A stretch of 5,154 nt of DNA, from NCBI GenBank assembly GCA_905373295.1, contig CAJPSJ010000144.1:1-5154 (forward strand), written 5' to 3'. Shown piece after piece: positions 1 through 5,154 of this stretch. The position numbers and the translations under genes were made by a program. Origin of the DNA: an uncultured Campylobacter sp. (lineage in GTDB: Bacteria; Campylobacterota; Campylobacteria; Campylobacterales; Campylobacteraceae). Under the pieces are notes generated by a model. It had not been told where the DNA came from. It worked only from the letters and a program-made list of their open reading frames with translations, and did no database searches. Numbering within the stretch: the first letter of the stretch is position 1; every line of letters starts with the position of its first letter.

Positions 1-332
1 GCCGTTGCGGTAGTGTTTCGTGTTGTTTCCACGCCCGTCGTCGTCTTTGATACCGCTTCGGCGTCCGTTGTGGCGGTAAAATTTTGATTGTTTAAATTCG
101 GCGTCGTTTCGGAATTTGAGTTATCTAAATTTAGCGCCGAGGCGGAATTTTGCTCGCTTAAATTTAACGCCGCCGCAGAGCTTTCATCGTTCAAATTTGA
201 AGCGGCGAAATTCTGCCCTTTTAAAGAATTTTGCTCATCTAAATTTAAATCGCAGGCTGAGCTTTGCTCGCTTAAATTTAAACTTTCGGCGTCCTCGCAA
301 GATTCGTTAAATTTAGAATTTCCCTCGCCCAC
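1..332 (-). CDS. Low-complexity repeat ORF of unknown function, 3'-partial, GTG start
   Basis: The frame is open for 110 codons from the GTG at 332 to the left edge with no stop, and continues beyond it. I recognise no domain. The visible protein begins MGEGNSKFNESCEDAESLNL and is rich in N, S, A, E and T. From residue 18 to about 85 it carries degenerate 11-residue repeats such as LNLSEQSSACD, LNLSEQNSASA and LNLDNSNSETTP. It then becomes Thr-rich. There is no signal peptide or membrane segment, so a cytoplasmic, disordered chain is likely. It starts three bases after the envC TGA in the same frame, with a good Shine-Dalgarno over that stop, so it is probably co-transcribed. There is no ATG in frame. 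It may be the disordered N-terminus of a larger protein or a small lineage-specific protein. A C-terminal tail of the EnvC-like protein cut off by a TGA mutation is less likely but possible. Confidence 0.6.
   Translation of the reverse strand, partial: MGEGNSKFNESCEDAESLNLSEQSSACDLNLDEQNSLKGQNFAASNLNDESSAAALNLSEQNSASALNLDNSNSETTPNLNNQNFTATTDAEAVSKTTTGVETTRNTTAT
94..280 (-). repeat. Degenerate 33-bp repeats (11 codons) with an AAATT core
   Basis: On the plus strand, AAATT words (mostly inside TAAATTTA) begin at 94, 127, 160, 193, 241 and 274. The spacings are 33, 33, 33, 48 and 33 bp, all keeping the frame. Each core encodes NL or LNL on the minus strand, followed by acidic or Ser/Gln-rich residues (SEQNS, DEQNS, DNSNS). 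The spacer bases between cores have diverged. A further AAATTTA at 309 is out of register (35 bp away). Confidence 0.75.
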
Positions 333-335
333 GGC

Positions 336-342
336 TCACCTC
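336..342 (-). promoter_or_regulatory. Strong Shine-Dalgarno that sets the GTG start of the downstream ORF
   Basis: The coding strand reads GAGGTGAGCCGTG. GAGGTGA is a seven-base match to the complement of the 16S rRNA 3' end. Its GAGG ends six bases before the GTG at 332, and its last three bases are the envC stop codon. This makes the GTG a credible start. Confidence 0.65.
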
Positions 343-1718
343 AGGCTGATGAGATCAAGCGGGTTGATGTGGTAGTTCTGCTGCGTTACCTCAAAGGTCA
401 GATCCGAGCCGATGCGCCCGATGATGTAGCCCTTTTTGACGTTGGAGCCGACGCGCACGGTAGGCGGGATCTGATTTAGATGCGCGTAGATCGTGTGGAT
501 GCCGCCGCTGTGCTCTAGGATCACGACCTTATCGAGCACGGCGGTCTCTTTAGCAAAGACCACCTTGCCCGGTAGCACCGCTTTAACCTGTGTGTCGCCG
601 CTGTTTGAGCCCAGCACGATATTTTCGTTGAAAAGCTTGATGCTATACACCGGATCGTTGTAATTGCCGAATTTTCGCTTCAAATACGCGCCGTTCAGAG
701 GCGCCGCGGTCTTGGCTCCGCTGTATTTTTTAACGCGCGATGACTGATAGCTCGAGCCGTACTGCTTGACCTTTTGGTTGATCTTGCTTACGCGCTCATC
801 CGCAGGCTCGCTCACTTCTGGCTCGGGCTCCTGTGGCGGCGCAGGCTCGGGTTTACCCGCTTTTTTGGCAGCCGCTTTTGCTTTGGCGTACTCTTTTTCG
901 CGAGCTTGGCGCTCCTTTTGCTTCTGTGCTTCCAGCTTCGCTTGGCGCGCCGCTTCCTCCTTTTGCGCTTTGGCCTTTTCTTCGGCATCGTCGATGATCT
1001 TAAGCTCCTGTAGGGTCTTAGATATGGCGTCTTGCTCGTCGTTTATCTTCTCTAGCCTCGCGATATAGTCCTCTTTGTCCTTTTTCATCTGCGCGAGCTT
1101 CTCTTTTTGGGTGGTTTGCTTGGCGTTGAGATCGGTTTTTTTCTTGTCGTAGCCCGCCATGCTCGCCTGGATCGATTTGATCTTTTTGTTTTGCTCGTTG
1201 ATAAAATTTTGATTATTTTCGTAGTCTTTGATTAGTCCTTTCAGCTCGTCGTTCATAACGACGCCGAGCCCCTCTAAAATTTCGCTAGCTACGATGGAAT
1301 CGGGCGTAGTGGTGGAATTTACGTCGGTGATGAGATCAAACGATAGCTCTTGCGAGATCACGCTTATGATCTTGCTCTCCAGTTCGCTTTGCACGCTAAG
1401 AAGAGTGATGTTTTGGCTATTGAGCTTCTCAAGCTCCTGCGCTTCGGCGGCGTATTGATCCTTTAGTCCTTCGATCGTTTCGCTTAGTTGCTTGATCTCG
1501 CCTTCGCGCTTTTTAAAGCCCTCCTGCTCCTTTACGATCTGGCCTGCGATCTCGTCGATCTTTTGCGAGAGTTGCATCCCCTCCTTTTGCGAGCTTTTGA
1601 GCTCTTGACCCGCTTTGGCGATCTTATCCTTCGTGCTTTGCTGCTTTGCGGGCGCGGCATAAGTAATAGCCGCGGCAAGCCCCAGCGCAAGAAGCGGCGC
1701 TAAAAAAGCTCTTTTCAT
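336..1718 (-). CDS. EnvC-like periplasmic coiled-coil protein with degenerate LytM (M23) domain
   Basis: This is the probable periplasmic effector of FtsEX that activates septal cell-wall amidases; the role is inferred from E. coli EnvC. The 460-residue protein has a signal peptide (MKRAFLAPLLALGLAAAITYA, cleavage near 21-22) and two long coiled-coil stretches at about 27-125 and 158-287. A Pro/Glu linker (288-308) leads to a C-terminal LytM fold at about 340-458. Only one zinc-ligand position, the His of YAHL (H412), is kept. The HxxxD pair is replaced by about E365 and L369, and the final HxH reads D439-L-T441 before FE. The protein is therefore probably not a hydrolase, although annotation pipelines may call it an M23 peptidase. 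The start is an ATG sharing ATGA with the ftsX stop, with a weak GGAAA (1732-1728) 9 bases upstream. It stops at TGA (338-336). The neighbouring ftsEX genes make an EnvC role the best reading. Confidence 0.88.
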   Translation of the reverse strand: MKRAFLAPLLALGLAAAITYAAPAKQQSTKDKIAKAGQELKSSQKEGMQLSQKIDEIAGQIVKEQEGFKKREGEIKQLSETIEGLKDQYAAEAQELEKLNSQNITLLSVQSELESKIISVISQELSFDLITDVNSTTTPDSIVASEILEGLGVVMNDELKGLIKDYENNQNFINEQNKKIKSIQASMAGYDKKKTDLNAKQTTQKEKLAQMKKDKEDYIARLEKINDEQDAISKTLQELKIIDDAEEKAKAQKEEAARQAKLEAQKQKERQAREKEYAKAKAAAKKAGKPEPAPPQEPEPEVSEPADERVSKINQKVKQYGSSYQSSRVKKYSGAKTAAPLNGAYLKRKFGNYNDPVYSIKLFNENIVLGSNSGDTQVKAVLPGKVVFAKETAVLDKVVILEHSGGIHTIYAHLNQIPPTVRVGSNVKKGYIIGRIGSDLTFEVTQQNYHINPLDLISLR

Positions 1719-2530
1719 GCTCGTTTATTTCCGATTTGCAGCATCACAAAACTCACCGCGATGATAGATAGCGCCAATGCAGCACCCAAAAGGATCAGCG
1801 CGTCGTAAGGCAGCACTATGGCGGTGCGTAGATCGCCGATACCCTTAAGCGTGGTCGAAAACACCTCCCAAGAAGGAAGCGCAATGTAGAAGCAGGTCAC
1901 GATCAGCGTAGCGATGAAGGAGTCTATTATCGCCATTCGGTAGAGTTTGCCGCTTTTTATCAGAAACGACGCGCCGAAAAGCTCCATGATCTCGATGCGC
2001 TCTTTGTGTTCGTAAACCCAGATACGCATCTGGCGGTGAATTAACATCACGCCTAAAAGCACGATGAGAAACGCAAAGCCGTAAACGAGGCTTTTGATAA
2101 GCAGCAAAATTTTAAAAATTTCATCGTGGGTCTTTTTAAAAATTTCAACCCGCGTAAGCGAGCCTATCGATTTTAGATCCTGCTCGATCTTGGCAAGCTG
2201 CGCGGCGTCGGGGAAGCTTTCAAGCTTGACGCTATAAAATTTAGGCAAATTTTTACTCAGCTCGGCAAAGGCGTTTTGTGAAATTTTACCCTTCAGCCGC
2301 TCGGTTATGCCCGCTGTGGAAATTTCGCTAATCGAGCTGATCTTCGGCACCGCTTTTTGCGCGTCTTGCAAGCTGAGCGAGGTTTTGGAGACTAGCACGA
2401 TGTTGTATTCGTTTTGAATCGAGCGCTCGTAGCTTTTGGTTAGGTTGCTCATAAAAATTCCAAACTGCACCGAAAAAAGTAGCGCGACGAGCGAAAAGAT
2501 CACGCCAAAATGGGTTTTAATCGATTTCAT
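1715..2530 (-). CDS. ftsX: Cell-division protein FtsX (permease-like subunit)
   Basis: This is the inner-membrane partner of FtsE. In the known pathway it transmits ATP-driven movement to a periplasmic activator of peptidoglycan hydrolases. The 271-residue protein has the FtsX layout: TM1 at about 8-28, a periplasmic domain at about 30-138, TM2 at about 141-164, a cytoplasmic loop, TM3 at about 199-219, a short periplasmic loop, and TM4 at about 245-266. The loop holds the conserved FtsX-type segment ERIEIMELFGAS (177-188), which in the family contacts the ATPase. The ATG at 2530 overlaps the ftsE end by 14 bp, with AAGGA (2546-2542) about 11 bases upstream. The stop overlaps the next gene start as ATGA. 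Sequence conservation in FtsX is low, so the call rests on topology, the loop motif and position between ftsE and an EnvC-like gene. No defect is seen. Confidence 0.94.
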   Translation of the reverse strand: MKSIKTHFGVIFSLVALLFSVQFGIFMSNLTKSYERSIQNEYNIVLVSKTSLSLQDAQKAVPKISSISEISTAGITERLKGKISQNAFAELSKNLPKFYSVKLESFPDAAQLAKIEQDLKSIGSLTRVEIFKKTHDEIFKILLLIKSLVYGFAFLIVLLGVMLIHRQMRIWVYEHKERIEIMELFGASFLIKSGKLYRMAIIDSFIATLIVTCFYIALPSWEVFSTTLKGIGDLRTAIVLPYDALILLGAALALSIIAVSFVMLQIGNKRA

Positions 2531-3206
2531 TTACTTTAGCGTCCTTAATCTCAAAATGTCGGTGCCTAAAACGAAGCGTGGCGGGCATTTTATGCGTCAC
2601 GATAACGACGCAGGCGTTCCACGACTCGCACGCCGAGCGCAGCAAATTCCAAATAATGGCGCTGGAGTAGTCGTCCAAATTTCCCGTTGGCTCGTCGCAC
2701 AGCAGCAGGCGCGGATTATGCGCCATCGCACGCGCTAAAGCCACGCGCTGCTGCTCGCCGCCGCTAAGCTCGAGCGGATACTTACCCATCTTGTGCCCGA
2801 GCTCGACATGGCGCAGTAGCTTTTTGGCTTGGTCTTGGCAGACCTGCTGATTGTAGCCCATTATCATTAATGGAAGCATTATGTTGCGCTCGATCGTCCA
2901 TTCGTTGATCAGGCGGTAGTTTTGAAAGATAATGCCGATACGCTGGCGCAGGGTGCGCAGATCGGAGTTTGTGATGCCCTTTAGATCGCACAGGCAGACG
3001 TTTAGCTCGCCGCCGATGATGTCGATGCCGCCGTAGAAGGACTTAAGTAGCGTGGATTTGCCGCTACCGCTCTTGCCCGTGATGATGACGAAGTCCTTCG
3101 CGCCGATGCCGAAACTCGCGTCTTGGATGATCGCGCCCGCCTTTTCGTAGCCTAGCGTAAGGCCTGCTGCGGTGATGATGTTGTAATCGTCCGTTATCTC
3201 TGCCAT
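2517..3206 (-). CDS. ftsE: Cell-division ATP-binding protein FtsE
   Basis: This is the cytoplasmic ABC ATPase of FtsEX, which works at the division site and powers FtsX conformational change. The 229-residue protein has every expected nucleotide-binding motif: Walker [10 protein letters not shown] (44-52), the Q-loop Gln in IIFQNYRL (Q95), the ABC signature LSGGEQQR (147-154), Walker B LLLCDEP (167-173, with D171 and E172), the D-loop GNLD (175-178) and the switch His (H205). Q-loop sequence NYRL and overall length fit FtsE rather than a larger transporter ATPase, and ftsX follows directly. I chose the ATG at 3206 because the protein then begins a few residues before the first ABC strand and a GGAG lies about 11 bases upstream. 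The frame stays open to 3434, but that extension is an Arg/Lys-rich shadow of the trmB repeats. The gene overlaps trmB by 13 bp and ftsX by 14 bp, which implies translational coupling. Confidence 0.96.
   Translation of the reverse strand: MAEITDDYNIITAAGLTLGYEKAGAIIQDASFGIGAKDFVIITGKSGSGKSTLLKSFYGGIDIIGGELNVCLCDLKGITNSDLRTLRQRIGIIFQNYRLINEWTIERNIMLPLMIMGYNQQVCQDQAKKLLRHVELGHKMGKYPLELSGGEQQRVALARAMAHNPRLLLCDEPTGNLDDYSSAIIWNLLRSACESWNACVVIVTHKMPATLRFRHRHFEIKDAKVNEID
2542..2546 (-). promoter_or_regulatory. Probable ribosome binding site for ftsX
   Basis: AAGGA on the coding strand lies inside the end of ftsE, 11 bases before the ATG at 2530. It is consistent with reinitiation or coupled translation across the 14-bp overlap. 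Confidence 0.6.
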
Positions 3207-5154
3207 TGTGAAAATATCTCCGAAATTTTTTGATGTGCCGCGTGGTTTTCGCGCGTAGGAAGCGGGCGGCGGATGAAGTAGCGCGTACCGCTTGCGTTTG
3301 CGCGGATGAAACACTGCTGCGGAAAGTCGAATGCCCCGAGCGAAAGCAGGATTAGCACGTCTTGCGGCTCGGTAGCGCACGGCTTGCTTTGCTGTTCGTT
3401 TTGCGGCTCGGCGCAACTTGGTTCGCTTTGCCATTCGTCTTGCGACTTAACGCGGCTTGGTTTGCCTTGCCATAGCTGCTCGACACAATTTAATTTGCCT
3501 TGGTGTTCGGCTTGTAGCTCGTCATGACCTGGCTCGCTTCGGCGACCGACTTGCGACTTGATAGAGTTTGACTTATTTTGTAATTCTGCTTGCGGCTCGG
3601 CAGCGTGGTTTAGCTCGTTTTTTAGTTCGGCTTGCGGCTCATTTTTGCAAGATACGGCGCTCGCTTTTTTTTGAATTTGCGTAATGTTTGCTTCGTCTGT
3701 GTGGGTTACATTTGGCGCGGTGCTCGTTTTTGCTGCACGGATCGCCGCGAATGAGTCTTCCAAATTCGGCGCATTGTTTGCATCTATTGCACCGATCGTT
3801 ACAGGCGTAGTTCTTGCACCTGTCGCGCCGATAGCTGCAAGCGTACCCTCCGTGCCGCTAGCATTTAGCGCGCTGCTTGTTGCGATCTGCTCGCAGGCCA
3901 AAGCGCGCTTTTCGCCTGAGGCGGGGCGGCTAAATTTAGCGCTTACTGCGATGGGAACGTCGCTCGTTAAATCTATGCCCTTCGTGCTCAAGCGATCCTC
4001 GTTTAAATTTGCGCCGTCTTTTGCACCCTCTTCATCCGCGCGGTTTGTATTCAGTGGGGCGCTCGCTTTTTTTAGAATTTGCGTAGCGTTCGCGCAAGTT
4101 GAAATTTTATCGCCCGCTGTCGTAGCTGAAATTTTGCCGCAGTCTGACGAAATTTCACCCATGCTCGCGCGCTCGGTTAAATTTTTGCCGCGCGTCGCGT
4201 CTAAATTTGTAGTCTCGTCGTTTATCGCTTCGCCCGCGCTGCTTAAATTCACGCCGTCCGCCGTGCAAGCGCTGCCCGCGTCCAAGCTTTTTTGAGCGTC
4301 AAAGTAAAAAATTTCCTCAAAATGTACGAAAAAATCCTCGCCTTTGAAGGTGAAATTTTTAAAATTTCGCGCCACCTTCGCCGCGTCAAATTTTAAAAAT
4401 TCCATCTCAAACCGCTGCGGCTCGGCCTGGCCCGCGGTTTTATTCTCGTAGATCAGATCGTAGATGTCTTTGTCCATTTTGCGCCATCTATCCTCGTATT
4501 TGCTCGCTACGGCGGCGTCGCGGTTTTTGAAGTGTGAAATTTCGCCCGCTTTGCGCTGCACGTAGGGCGAGAGCTTTTGCATTGCGTAGAGGAAGTACTC
4601 CTCGCTGTCGGTGCGAAGCTCGAAGCGGCCGCCGCGCCCGAGCGTGCGTGCGATCTGCGAGGCGAACTCGTCGCTTATCACGCGGCGGTGCGGCGCGTCG
4701 TCCCACGGCACGGGGAAGTGCAAAAATACTCGCTGCAGGCAGCCCGCGGGAAGCAGGCTCAGCAAAACCCGCGCGTCGGTGGCTATGAGAGCGATGTTTT
4801 GCAGCCCCTCGCGGATCGCTAGTTTTGCGACCTGCTCGATCGCGGGCTTGTAAATTTCGATGCCGATTAGTAGTGCGTCCTTATTCGAGCGCGCTTGATG
4901 AAGCAGGTGTCTGCCCGAGCCGAAGCCGATCTCGATAAAAATTTTATTAAATTTAGAGCTTTTTACGAGGGATAAAATTTCATTCTCGCCCAAAATCAGC
5001 GGCGTTTTTTCGGTAAGCGAGCTGTCTTTGTAAGCAAACGCCTGCGAGATGATCCGCCCGCAGAAGCGCTCTTTAAAAATTTCGAGCGCTCGCTGCAGAT
5101 GACCGATCTTAGCGGGCTTGGTGATCTTTTCGCCCTTTACTATCACTTTGCCGC
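3194..5154 (-). CDS. trmB: tRNA (guanine-N7-)-methyltransferase TrmB, 5'-partial, with a large low-complexity insert
   Basis: This enzyme transfers methyl from S-adenosylmethionine to N7 of a tRNA guanine (G46 in the known family) in the cytoplasm. Residues are numbered from the GTG at 5146. The SAM-binding loop is IEIGFGSGRH (71-80). The motif II acid lies in GIEIYKPA (95-102). HFPVPW (143-148) and PHRR (152-155) replace the usual DPW...RR block, FELRTD is at 175-180 and SKYEDRW at 215-221. The GTG at 5146 is probably an internal Val: the frame stays open to the window edge, and the sequence there (GK-VIVKGEKITKP) resembles the interior of C. jejuni TrmB as I recall it, which has roughly 55 more N-terminal residues. 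Residues about 284-596 are low-complexity and interrupt the C-terminal domain. That domain resumes at about 597 (VLILLSLGAFDFPQQCF) and ends at a TAA (3196-3194). The 3' end overlaps ftsE by 13 bp. The identity is firm. The insert makes the protein far longer than the roughly 390 residues I recall for C. jejuni. Confidence 0.93.
   Translation of the reverse strand, partial: GKVIVKGEKITKPAKIGHLQRALEIFKERFCGRIISQAFAYKDSSLTEKTPLILGENEILSLVKSSKFNKIFIEIGFGSGRHLLHQARSNKDALLIGIEIYKPAIEQVAKLAIREGLQNIALIATDARVLLSLLPAGCLQRVFLHFPVPWDDAPHRRVISDEFASQIARTLGRGGRFELRTDSEEYFLYAMQKLSPYVQRKAGEISHFKNRDAAVASKYEDRWRKMDKDIYDLIYENKTAGQAEPQRFEMEFLKFDAAKVARNFKNFTFKGEDFFVHFEEIFYFDAQKSLDAGSACTADGVNLSSAGEAINDETTNLDATRGKNLTERASMGEISSDCGKISATTAGDKISTCANATQILKKASAPLNTNRADEEGAKDGANLNEDRLSTKGIDLTSDVPIAVSAKFSRPASGEKRALACEQIATSSALNASGTEGTLAAIGATGARTTPVTIGAIDANNAPNLEDSFAAIRAAKTSTAPNVTHTDEANITQIQKKASAVSCKNEPQAELKNELNHAAEPQAELQNKSNSIKSQVGRRSEPGHDELQAEHQGKLNCVEQLWQGKPSRVKSQDEWQSEPSCAEPQNEQQSKPCATEPQDVLILLSLGAFDFPQQCFIRANASGTRYFIRRPLPTRENHAAHQKISEIFSQWQR
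3218..3221 (-). promoter_or_regulatory. Probable ribosome binding site for ftsE
   Basis: The coding strand reads GGAGATATTTTCACAATG. GGAG lies inside the last codons of trmB, about 11 bases before the ATG at 3206. The spacing is on the long side. It supports 3206 over any upstream start in the longer open frame. Confidence 0.6.
3361..3642 (-). repeat. Degenerate 39-bp tandem repeat array inside trmB
   Basis: Eight unit starts can be read on the plus strand, mostly as variants of cttgcggctcgg, at 3361, 3400, 3439, 3478 (most diverged), 3511, 3550, 3589 and 3631. The spacings are 39, 39, 39, 33, 39, 39 and 42 bp, all multiples of three. The protein repeats are 13 residues long with two length variants, for example EPQNEQQSKPCAT, KSQDEWQSEPSCA, EPQAELQNKSNSI and EPQAELKNELNHAA. 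The loose consensus is (E/K)(P/S)Q-x-E-x-(Q/K)-(N/S)-(E/K)-(P/L). The unit sequences have diverged considerably, so the array is not a recent expansion. The last unit is incomplete. Confidence 0.85.
3656..3683 (-). repeat. 28-bp direct repeat, copy 1 (A8 tract, trmB insert)
   Basis: This copy matches 4058-4085 with a single mismatch. Both encode the same peptide core, I-(Q/L)-KKASA, within the TrmB insert. The copy carries a run of eight T on the plus strand (3665-3672), which is A8 on the coding strand. Confidence 0.8.
4058..4085 (-). repeat. 28-bp direct repeat, copy 2 (A7 tract, trmB insert)
   Basis: This is the partner of 3656-3683, offset by 402 bp, which is a multiple of three. The one mismatch breaks the run to A7 on the coding strand (4067-4073) and changes Gln to Leu before KKASA. 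Similarity falls off on both sides, so this is either a short internal duplication or the remnant of a larger diverged one. Confidence 0.8.

Larger units (their letters stand above)
3359..4297 (-). other. In-frame low-complexity insert within trmB (about 313 codons)
   Basis: This segment encodes residues about 284-596 of the TrmB reading frame (numbered from 5146) and resembles no fold I recognise. It has three zones. The first (about 284-410) is rich in N, T, S, A, D and K, with recurring NL or KI pairs encoded around AAATT words. The second (about 411-500) is rich in A, T and I, with loose repeats such as IGATGARTTP, IGAIDANNAP and IRAAKTSTAP. The third (503-596) is an E/Q/K/S/P-rich array of 13-residue repeats. 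It sits between FVHFEEIFYFD and VLILLSLGAFDF, which are close together in the C. jejuni homologue as I recall it, so it probably fills a surface loop of the accessory C-terminal domain. It keeps the frame throughout, with no stop. The opposite strand is also open over much of it, which fits low-complexity composition rather than a second gene. The edges are approximate. Confidence 0.8.

Noticed and set aside
88..375. Plus-strand ORF of 95 codons with repeated KF and FCSLKF motifs
   Set aside because: It is antisense to the GTG-started ORF and runs into the envC end. The repeats are the reverse reading of the AAATTTA cores, and the minus-strand frame has the Shine-Dalgarno and operon position.
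3207..3434. N-terminal Arg/Lys-rich extension of the ftsE frame
   Set aside because: It overlaps the trmB repeats and C-terminus in another frame. The ATG at 3206 has a ribosome binding site and gives a normal FtsE length.
3306..3527. Cys-rich plus-strand ORF of 73 codons that resembles a small repeat peptide
   Set aside because: Its repeats and cysteines are the reverse complement of the 39-bp trmB repeats. No ribosome binding site or family match is evident.
3361..3642. Regularly spaced repeats considered as a CRISPR array
   Set aside because: Units are contiguous degenerate coding repeats with no conserved repeat/variable spacer alternation, and all spacings are multiples of three within an open frame.
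3684..4295. 203-codon open frame on the plus strand, rich in A, S, V and F, that looks membrane-like
   Set aside because: It lies exactly antisense to the low-complexity trmB insert, has no recognisable domain, and its openness follows from the skewed composition. The trmB frame on the other strand is anchored by conserved domains at both ends.
3359..4297. trmB insert considered as an intein or a mobile element
   Set aside because: There are no splicing-junction Cys/Ser...His-Asn motifs, no homing endonuclease motif, no transposase and no terminal inverted repeats that I can see.
4488..4853. Several short Arg/Ala-rich ORFs on both strands in the GC-rich part of trmB
   Set aside because: All overlap the conserved SAM-binding and catalytic motifs of trmB in other frames and encode only basic low-complexity peptides.

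Overview
The window looks like chromosomal DNA from a Campylobacter-type epsilonproteobacterium. Every gene I can support lies on the minus strand, so transcription runs from the right edge (5154) to the left edge (1). The gene order trmB - ftsE - ftsX - LytM/M23 protein matches, from memory, the C. jejuni cluster Cj1278c-Cj1275c. The TrmB homologue carries the epsilonproteobacterial motif variants. The frequent AAATTT words combined with fairly high overall GC suggest one of the higher-GC oral or gut Campylobacter species (for example C. gracilis, C. showae or C. rectus); that species hint is inference only.

Layout in transcription order: (1) 5154-3194, trmB, tRNA (guanine-N7-)-methyltransferase, with its 5' end beyond the window. 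Its C-terminal domain is split by an insert of about 310 low-complexity residues (about 4297-3359). The insert contains eight 39-bp tandem repeat units and a duplicated 28-bp segment with an A-tract. (2) 3206-2517, ftsE, the ATPase of the FtsEX divisome transporter, overlapping trmB by 13 bp. (3) 2530-1715, ftsX, its membrane partner, overlapping ftsE by 14 bp. (4) 1718-336, an EnvC-like periplasmic coiled-coil protein with a degenerate LytM domain, overlapping ftsX by 4 bp (ATGA). (5) 332-1 and beyond, a GTG-started low-complexity ORF built partly of 33-bp (11-codon) repeats. It lies three bases after the envC stop, in the same frame, and runs off the left edge.

The tight overlaps imply one polycistronic message. 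FtsE, FtsX and the EnvC-like protein form a coherent system: cytoplasmic ATP hydrolysis by FtsE drives FtsX, which in the known E. coli pathway uses periplasmic EnvC to activate cell-wall amidases at the septum. trmB is a tRNA-modification gene that appears only to share the transcript. I found no promoter or terminator that I would defend; the window is almost entirely coding.

The unusual part is the in-frame low-complexity sequence at two nearby places: inside trmB, and as a separate ORF after envC, where I recall pyrH following in C. jejuni. I saw no defence system, mobile element, RNA gene or CRISPR array.
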